Below, piece by piece: positions 58,789 to 64,000 of a stretch of DNA of 64,000 nucleotides. Source of the DNA: G963662655 sp963665015 (GTDB taxonomy: Bacteria > Cloacimonadota > Cloacimonadia > Cloacimonadales > JAIOQZ01); the NCBI GenBank assembly GCA_963665015.2, contig CAXXSY010000004.1:1612001-1676000 (forward strand). The letters run 5' to 3'. Positions within the stretch are counted from its first letter, which is position 1. Every line of letters starts with the position of its first letter. The position numbers and the translations under genes are program-made. The notes beneath the pieces are model-generated. The model was given only the letters and a program-made list of their open reading frames with translations, ran no database searches and had not been told where the DNA came from.

Positions 58789-59202
58789 CTATATCCCGGG
58801 TGGATCATCGGGAGGATCATCCGGCAAAAAGCCAGGCAAGTAACATATACCGACATTATATGGTAATCCACTTTGATCGGTGAATACTCGAGAGCATGAA
58901 TCTGTGGCATGAACAGATCTGCGTTCACAATCACAGATAACTGTCAATGATGAACCGGAACCTGGTGCGGGTAAAGGATTACCATTGGAGTCTACCGATG
59001 CTTTGTATTTCCCTCCAACTCCATCCCCGATATTACATTCGAAATGGATTGTTCCGGTTGCGATCGTGTAGCCGCCCTGTTTAATTTTCATTCTGCCGGT
59101 GGCAGTCCCGTTGGGAGCGTAGTATATGTTCACATAGTAATCCGCCCCGACGAGCATGGTGGCGATTACGATCAGTATCAGTGTAAGCATTGCGTGTTTC
59201 AT
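58789..59202 (-). CDS. Small secreted protein of unknown function
   Basis: 137 residues. The signal peptide is MKHAMLTLILIVIATMLVGA, followed by DYYVNIYYAPNGT. The mature part has beta character and six cysteines (ECNIGD, VICDCERRS, SCSRVF, GICYLP), likely disulphide-linked. It ends in a proline-aspartate repeat (PDDPPDDPPGI). The second of two adjacent ATG codons (59202) is chosen because spacing from AGGAGG is better. A promoter lies at 59258-59286. It is upstream of, and probably co-transcribed with, the propeller gene. No family recognised. Confidence 0.75.
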   Translation of the reverse strand: MKHAMLTLILIVIATMLVGADYYVNIYYAPNGTATGRMKIKQGGYTIATGTIHFECNIGDGVGGKYKASVDSNGNPLPAPGSGSSLTVICDCERRSVHATDSCSRVFTDQSGLPYNVGICYLPGFLPDDPPDDPPGI

Positions 59203-59257
59203 CATTCCTCCTTTTCGTTGTGGTTGTTGGCACGCAAACGAAACGAAGTTATGTGAA

Positions 59258-59286
59258 TTTATTTTGCCCCAGAAAGAAAATGTCAA
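59258..59286 (-). promoter_or_regulatory. Promoter of the small secreted protein gene
   Basis: Minus strand TTGACA (59281-59286) in the context TTCTTCTTGACAT, 17-bp spacer, AATAAA (59258-59263). Confidence 0.55.
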
Positions 59287-59584
59287 GAAGAAAATGGATG
59301 AAGCATATTACACAACCTTTTTTATTGCAGCATGTTATTCTTATTGGGGGGGGGGCATGAATCCTCCTGTATAGTGCAATAATATAAAAATTATAAATCG
59401 TCTGTCAAGTAAAATGTGTAAATATAAGTATAAGTATTGGTGGGCTGTGCTTGATATTGCCTGTCGGTGTGTTTTCATTCCGTAATCTAACGCGCGTGCA
59501 CAGTCTCGCCGATTTCTTTGCTTGACAGCGCGGGACGGCTCGAAAACTGTATCGATTCACGGATCAACGGAAAGGAGATCAAAC
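59287..59584. other. Divergent intergenic region with a G10 tract
   Basis: A run of ten G residues lies at 59346-59355, followed by an AT-rich stretch (59380-59440). TTGACA at 59522-59527 could serve the oxidoreductase gene, but no good -10 is seen at standard spacing. AAAGGAG at about 59570 is the ribosome-binding site for ATG 59585. No gene is apparent. Confidence 0.5.
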
Positions 59585-60577
59585 ATGTTGAAGACGGGAG
59601 TTATCGGCGTCGGGCATCTTGGAAGGCACCACGCCAGAGTATTGAATCAGATCGAAGGCAGCCGGATGATGGGTATCTACGACCAGGACGCGAGCCGTGC
59701 GAAAGAGATCGGCGAGCAGCTTGGCGTAACGGTGTTCGAGACCCGGGAAGCGCTTTTCGACGCGGTCGATGCGGTGGATATCGCGGTGACGACCACGTAC
59801 CATTACGATATCGCCAAGGCAGCGCTGGAAGCCGGAAAGCACATTTTCGTGGAGAAACCGATCACATCCGAACTGCACCAGGCGGAAGAGCTGGTGGAGC
59901 TGGCGGAGAAGAAGAAACTCAAGTTGCAGGTGGGGCACATCGAGCGCTTCAATCCGGTGGTTCTGGACGCATTCGACCAGATCAAGGAGCCCATGTTCAT
60001 CGAGTCGCATCGACTGGCCCCGTTCAACCCGCGCGGCAGCGACGTCCCGGTGGTGCTGGACCTCATGATCCACGACATCGACCTGATCCTGTCCTTCGTA
60101 CACAGCAAGATACGCGATATCCGCGCCAGCGGCGTGAGCATCCTGACCAAGTCGATCGATATCGCCAACGCGCGACTGGAGTTCGAGAACGGCGCTATCG
60201 CCAACGTAACCTCCTCGCGCGTCTCGCAGAAGCAGGAACGCAAGATTCGTCTATTCCAGCGAAACGCCTACATAAGCATGGATTTCAAGGAAAAGAACGT
60301 GAAGATACTCAAAAAGTCGCCCAAGCTGATCAAGGTTCTGCCCAAGATCATGGCGGGGAAGACCGACTTCAATCCGGAAGACCTGGTCGATATCAGGGAC
60401 ATCGATTCCAACGACCATCCGAAAGACGCGCTCACCTACGAGCTGGAGGCTTTCGTCCAGGCGGTCACGAAGAACAAGACCCCGATCGTGGACGGCAAGG
60501 CCGGCACGAGGGCGCTGCGTATCGCGTTCGAGATCATGAGACGGATCAAGGAAAATACACCCGATTTCAAGCTGTAG
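59585..60577 (+). CDS. Gfo/Idh/MocA-family oxidoreductase
   Basis: 330 residues. The N-terminal Rossmann fold has GVIGVGHLGRHHARVL. The family motif EKP is in FVEKPITSE, followed by VGHIERFNPVV and the catalytic-type DLMIHDIDLIL. These NAD(P)-dependent enzymes oxidise or reduce sugars or sugar nucleotides. The HxERFNP motif resembles members acting on UDP-GlcNAc in lipid A or O-antigen synthesis (GnnA-like), which is a guess here. The ATG at 59585 is set by AAAGGAG. It precedes asnS by 9 bp and is probably co-transcribed with it. Confidence 0.9.
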   Translation: MLKTGVIGVGHLGRHHARVLNQIEGSRMMGIYDQDASRAKEIGEQLGVTVFETREALFDAVDAVDIAVTTTYHYDIAKAALEAGKHIFVEKPITSELHQAEELVELAEKKKLKLQVGHIERFNPVVLDAFDQIKEPMFIESHRLAPFNPRGSDVPVVLDLMIHDIDLILSFVHSKIRDIRASGVSILTKSIDIANARLEFENGAIANVTSSRVSQKQERKIRLFQRNAYISMDFKEKNVKILKKSPKLIKVLPKIMAGKTDFNPEDLVDIRDIDSNDHPKDALTYELEAFVQAVTKNKTPIVDGKAGTRALRIAFEIMRRIKENTPDFKL

Positions 60578-60586
60578 GAGAACGAC

Positions 60587-61882
60587 ATGAAAGATGTTTT
60601 TATCAAATATATAAAAGACCACATCGGTGAAGAGGTCAGGATCAAGGGCTGGGTGCGCAACTACCGCTCCAGCGGCAAGCTGATCTTCATCATCCTGCGA
60701 GACGGCACCGGCGAGATTCAAGCCGTCGCGTTCAAACCCGCGCTCGGGGAGGAACTCTTCGAGACTGCGAAGCAACTTACCATCGAATCGTCCGTGATCA
60801 TCACCGGAACGCCCAAAGAGCATCCCAAGAAACCGGGTGTCTATGAGCTGGACGTGACCGGCGTCGAGCCGATCCAGATCGCCGAAGAATACCCCATCGG
60901 TAAGAAGGAGCACGGACCCGACTTCCTGCTCTCGAACCGGCATCTGTGGCTTCGGAGCAGCAAGCAATGGGCGCTTCTCAGGCTGCGCCACGGCGTCTAT
61001 AACGCCATCTGCCAGTACCTTCACGACAACGAATTCATCCGGTTCGATTCGCCCATCCTCACGCCAAACGCCTGTGAAGGCACGACGACCCTGTTCGAGG
61101 TGCCCTACTTCGACCTCGGCAACGCCTATCTTTCGCAGTCGGGGCAGCTCTACCTCGAGCCGGCGATCCTCAGTTTCGGTCGCGTCTATGACTTCGGTCC
61201 CGTGTTCCGCGCGGAGAAATCGAAGACCCGCAAGCACCTGACCGAATTTTGGATGATGGACGCCGAAGCCGCGTTTGTCGAGCACAAGGAGAACATGGCG
61301 ATCCAGGAAGGGCTGATCCGCTTCGTGATCCGCACCGCCATCGAGAAGTTTCCGACAGAGCTGGAAATCCTCGAGCGCGATGTCGAAGAACTGAAGCGTG
61401 CCGACGCGCCGTTCAGGATCATCACGCACCGCGAGGCGATCGACCTCTTGAAGTCGAAAGGCGCTGACGTCGCGCACGACAGCGATTTCGGCGCGGCGGA
61501 AGAGGCGATGATTACCGAGGACTCCGACGTTCCGGTCTTCATCGAGAAGTGGCCGAAAGAGATCAAGGCGTTCTACATGAAGCGCGATCCCGAGAATCCC
61601 GACCTGGTGCTCGGTGCCGACCTCATTGCGCCGCAGGGTTTTGGGGAGATCATCGGCGGTTCGCAGCGCGAGGACGACTACGATGTCCTGCTCGGCAGGA
61701 TCGAGCACGAGAATCTGCCCAAGGACGCGTTCGAGTGGTACCTCGATACGCGCAAGTACGGCTCGGTGCCGCACAGCGGATTCGGGATCGGACTCGAGCG
61801 TCTGACCGCGTGGGTCGGTGGTGTCCACCACATCCGCGAGGCCATCCCGTTCCCGAGAATGATCTATCGCATCCAGCCGTAA
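60587..61882 (+). CDS. asnS: Asparaginyl-tRNA synthetase
   Basis: 431 residues. The N-terminal OB fold (VRIKGWVRNYRSSGKLIFIIL) binds the anticodon. The class II core has motif 2 in FGPVFRAEKSKTRKHLTEFWM and motif 3 in GFGIGLERLTAWV. The segments TEFWMMDAEAAF and IREAIPFPRM favour AsnRS over AspRS. It charges tRNA-Asn with asparagine. The ATG follows TAGGAG. A long-stem terminator lies 22 bp after the stop. The related archaeal-type AspRS is the main alternative. Confidence 0.93.
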   Translation: MKDVFIKYIKDHIGEEVRIKGWVRNYRSSGKLIFIILRDGTGEIQAVAFKPALGEELFETAKQLTIESSVIITGTPKEHPKKPGVYELDVTGVEPIQIAEEYPIGKKEHGPDFLLSNRHLWLRSSKQWALLRLRHGVYNAICQYLHDNEFIRFDSPILTPNACEGTTTLFEVPYFDLGNAYLSQSGQLYLEPAILSFGRVYDFGPVFRAEKSKTRKHLTEFWMMDAEAAFVEHKENMAIQEGLIRFVIRTAIEKFPTELEILERDVEELKRADAPFRIITHREAIDLLKSKGADVAHDSDFGAAEEAMITEDSDVPVFIEKWPKEIKAFYMKRDPENPDLVLGADLIAPQGFGEIIGGSQREDDYDVLLGRIEHENLPKDAFEWYLDTRKYGSVPHSGFGIGLERLTAWVGGVHHIREAIPFPRMIYRIQP

Positions 61883-61903
61883 AAAAATAGCAAAACAAGC
61901 TTG

Positions 61904-61962
61904 ATCCCAACTTCTGAATGTCCGGGCGAAATCGAAGGACGACGAAGTTGGGATTTTTTTTT
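61904..61962 (+). terminator. Terminator of asnS built from a dispersed repeat
   Basis: ATCCCAACTTC (61904-61914) pairs with GAAGTTGGGAT (61944-61954), followed by a run of T residues. The loop contains CTGAATGTCCGG, the core of the repeat family at 3764-3844 and 36641-36832, so a repeat copy seems to serve as terminator. Confidence 0.85.
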
Positions 61963-62124
61963 CGGGTAACTGCCAGGAAGCGCTTGGGGACGGGTATTGG
62001 TTAAAAACATCCTTCGCGAGAAAGACTTGCCGAATAAAAAAATATTGACAATATTAATTGGATTGATAATGATAAAAATGATAAATATTGTTGAGACAAA
62101 ATGGAATTATAAAAAGGAGGAATC
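61963..62124. other. AT-rich promoter region
   Basis: The stretch 62036-62115 is strongly AT-rich. TTGACA is at 62045-62050 with GATAAT at 62065-62070 (14-bp spacing), and TTGATA (62064-62069) with TATTGT at 17 bp is an alternative. AAGGAGG at about 62115 is the ribosome-binding site of the next gene. Confidence 0.45.
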
Positions 62125-63459
62125 ATGAAAAGAGCATTGATTCTTTTTTCGCTTATCGTTTTGGTCGGCTCGATGATGGCGACCACATTGAATTCACCGA
62201 CAGTTAACGGTCTTATTCTTCAGGACACCGGGTTTGATTGGGAATCGGACGAGTACATGGAACGCCAGACGTTCGATGGTGCGAACTACGACCTCTTCAT
62301 CACCTGGGATTTTTCCAACCTTTATATTGGCATCAACCGCTCCGTGGCCGATGCCGACAACCGTTTCCTGAACGACGATCTCGACGGAATCAGCTTGTTT
62401 GTCGCGATCGATGTGAATCAGGTTCAAGGATCCGGAGCAACTTCGGACGGTTATGCGACCGTTACCTGGAATACCGGCATCTATCAACCGGAATACACAT
62501 TCTGCTTCGCCGGTGGTCCGAATTGGGCTGAATGGAACCATTGGAATGGAGCCGATTGGGATTGGCAGGGATGGTCCGACTCGTGGGGCGTCTATGGTAC
62601 CGCAACAGGTAACGAAGACGACGAGATATTCATTCCGTGGGCAATGATTGGGGATCCGACGGGAATAGCCCTTCGCGCCTGGATCACGGAAGAATCAGCA
62701 AACAATATGGAAGTGCTGGGAACCTGGCCTTCCGAGAACCCGCTTGGTGAAGACCCTGAAAGCCCCTGGGCATATCAATTCTACGTACCGCATATCCCGG
62801 GACTCTTGCCCTGTGATGAATTCTCTCCTGGTATCGTCGAGCACTCTCTGCCGGTCACGCTTTCCGCATTCAACGCGGTGCTGACGGCTGACGACAACGT
62901 GCTCCTCCAGTGGATCACCGAGTCCGAATCCGACATGCACGGATACGAAGTCTATCGTAGCGAGACAAGCGACCTGAGCGATGCTTTCGATCTCGGATTC
63001 GTCCAGGCACACAACATCTCCACGCAGCAGACCTACGAGTATGTCGATCTCGACACACAGATGGACGCGACGTACTACTACTGGTTGGAAGCGCGGGAAC
63101 TTGGCGGATCGTCCAATTTCTTCGGACCGCAAGCCGTGACCGTTCAGGAAGGCGAAGAGGAAGAGGAAGACGTGCCGGACGCAAGTCCTGTTACCACGCT
63201 CATGCAGAACAGCCCGAACCCCTTCAACCCGACGACCACGATCAATTACTACATCGCGGAAGACAGCGAAGTCACGCTGAAGATTTACAACATGAAGGGA
63301 CAGCTCATCAATACGCTGATCGACCACCAGCAACGCTCCGGTGGCGACAGGCTGCACTCCGAGGTCTGGGAATCGAAAGACCAGCCGAGCGGCCTCTACT
63401 TCTATCAGCTTACGGTCAACGACCAGACATTTACCCGCAAAATGCTACTCCTGAAATAG
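62125..63459 (+). CDS. Secreted protein with DOMON/CBM9-like, FN3-like and sorting domains
   Basis: 444 residues. The signal peptide MKRALILFSLIVLVGSMMA is followed by about 215 residues with the pattern of sugar- or haem-binding beta-sandwiches (YDLFITWDFSNLYIGINRS, ISLFVAIDVNQ, EIFIPWAMIG), similar to DOMON or CBM9 modules. A fibronectin III-like domain follows at about 240-340 (LPVTLSAFNAVLTADD, YEVYRS, YYYWLEARE). An acidic linker (EGEEEEEDVPD) leads to the sorting domain (NSPNPFNPTTTINYYIA, IYNMKGQLINTL, SGLYFYQLT, KMLLLK). It is probably a surface or extracellular glycan-binding protein. The 3' end runs into an inverted repeat. Confidence 0.85.
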   Translation: MKRALILFSLIVLVGSMMATTLNSPTVNGLILQDTGFDWESDEYMERQTFDGANYDLFITWDFSNLYIGINRSVADADNRFLNDDLDGISLFVAIDVNQVQGSGATSDGYATVTWNTGIYQPEYTFCFAGGPNWAEWNHWNGADWDWQGWSDSWGVYGTATGNEDDEIFIPWAMIGDPTGIALRAWITEESANNMEVLGTWPSENPLGEDPESPWAYQFYVPHIPGLLPCDEFSPGIVEHSLPVTLSAFNAVLTADDNVLLQWITESESDMHGYEVYRSETSDLSDAFDLGFVQAHNISTQQTYEYVDLDTQMDATYYYWLEARELGGSSNFFGPQAVTVQEGEEEEEDVPDASPVTTLMQNSPNPFNPTTTINYYIAEDSEVTLKIYNMKGQLINTLIDHQQRSGGDRLHSEVWESKDQPSGLYFYQLTVNDQTFTRKMLLLK

Positions 63460-63515
63460 TGACATTTGTCACTCTGAGGCTTGCGTTGATAGATATCTGG
63501 ATTGACAAATGTCAC
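63459..63515. repeat. Inverted repeat abutting the last CDS
   Basis: GTGACATTTGTCAC (63459-63472) begins on the final base of the stop codon, and TGACAAATGTCAC lies at 63503-63515. They form 13-bp arms 30 bp apart, and the first is itself a palindrome. Confidence 0.75.
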
Positions 63516-63572
63516 AATGATTATCTAACCATGTGAGCGATAGGATGGAGCAGTAGCGGATCATCAAGGACG

Positions 63573-63600
63573 AACCGGCGGAGCAATCCGCCGGTTTTTT
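63573..63600 (+). terminator. Intrinsic terminator after the last gene
   Basis: AACCGGCGGA (63573-63582), GCAA tetraloop, TCCGCCGGTT (63587-63596), then a T-run. The stem has no mismatch. Confidence 0.9.
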
Positions 63601-64000
63601 CATTGAACGACGACCATTCTTATCTCCGATTTATAGATACGATTTTATTTCTGACTCTGGTGCATATCAGGTGAGCGAATAGTATTTTGAATGGTGCGCC
63701 AAGCTCCAGCTTGGCATCTCCCAACTCTATCCTTCCAATCCTGATAATTGCACAAATCCTGTAAATTGCGTTGGGACTCGAGTTATTACCTCCGGCAAAC
63801 TTACAGATTCAGACAAAGGAAATGCCAAGCTGGAGCTTGGCGTGCGTGGGAACGCGGACGTCCTCGTCCGCATCTTTGAGAGGTATGAGATGTCCGCCGG
63901 TTTTTTCATTGAACGACGACCATTCTTATCTCCGATTTTAGATACGATTTTGTTTCTGACTCTGGTGCATATCAGGTGAGCGAATAGTATTTTGAATGGT
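63587..64000. repeat. Tandem duplication of about 306 bp carrying hairpin elements
   Basis: TCCGCCGGTTTTTTCATTG and the following about 105 bp recur at 63893 with very few changes, up to the window edge. The first copy carries GCCAAGCTCCAGCTTGGC (63698-63715), its inverted partner (63824-63841) and GCGGAC-gtcctc-GTCCGC (63854-63871). The second copy is cut off at the edge. No gene is seen in the segment. Confidence 0.85.

Noticed and set aside
59518..60630. 370-codon frame overlapping the oxidoreductase gene
   Set aside because: Its product is Arg/Gly/Gln-rich with no domain. The overlapping frame has full Gfo/Idh/MocA motifs.

Overview
The window looks like a chromosome segment from an uncultured, Gram-negative bacterium of the FCB superphylum (Cloacimonadota, Zixibacteria or KSB1-like lineages are the best guesses). 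The evidence is six large secreted proteins ending in a type A C-terminal sorting domain (NPFNP motif plus a FlgD-like Ig fold), many multi-domain histidine kinases, a Bacteroidota-style GlmU-like protein, a RicT homologue and moderate GC. No transposase, integrase, phage gene or CRISPR array was seen. The exact phylum is inference.

Layout. 1-2338: truncated hybrid histidine kinase (-). 2647-3720: DRTGG and PHP domain pair (+). 4006-7886: 4-alpha-glucanotransferase, a small secreted protein, and HtpG behind a CIRCE-like operator (-). 8235-18956: four consecutive secreted sorting-domain proteins (-), including a gingipain-type C25 peptidase with a propeller and a subtilisin-type S8 peptidase. 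19069-28830: a regulatory and metabolic block with a histidine kinase, an NtrC-type regulator, glutamate dehydrogenase behind a sigma-54 promoter, two ATP-grasp proteins related to PEP synthase but lacking its catalytic domains, and an unlisted 45-residue four-cysteine protein. 28832-34752: kinase, receiver and hybrid kinase operon (-). 34971-36221: beta-propeller lipoprotein. 36917-50564: tRNA-Leu followed by a long run of housekeeping genes on the + strand (Gx transporter, PBP1a, glycosyltransferase, GlmU-like, RicT, RlmN, DeoC, double ThyX, TPR protein, lipoprotein, TpiA, SerS). 50777-56233: a second kinase, receiver and hybrid kinase cluster followed by a frameshifted small cysteine gene. 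56519-59202: secreted proteins (-). 59585-63459: Gfo/Idh/MocA oxidoreductase, AsnS and another sorting-domain protein.

How parts work together. The clearest circuit is at 19069-22424. The same inverted repeat, TGGGGA-N5-TCCCCA, lies before the kinase/NtrC operon and about 100 bp upstream of a near-consensus sigma-54 promoter of the glutamate dehydrogenase gene, so the regulator probably controls itself and nitrogen or glutamate metabolism. The long ATP-grasp protein shares its N-terminal sensory module with the kinase and carries a C-terminal nucleotidyltransferase, which makes this block the best candidate for an undescribed system.

Gene-free gaps are filled by short dispersed hairpin elements. 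Several families keep the hairpin while changing both arms of the stem together, and they cluster directly behind the secreted-protein genes.
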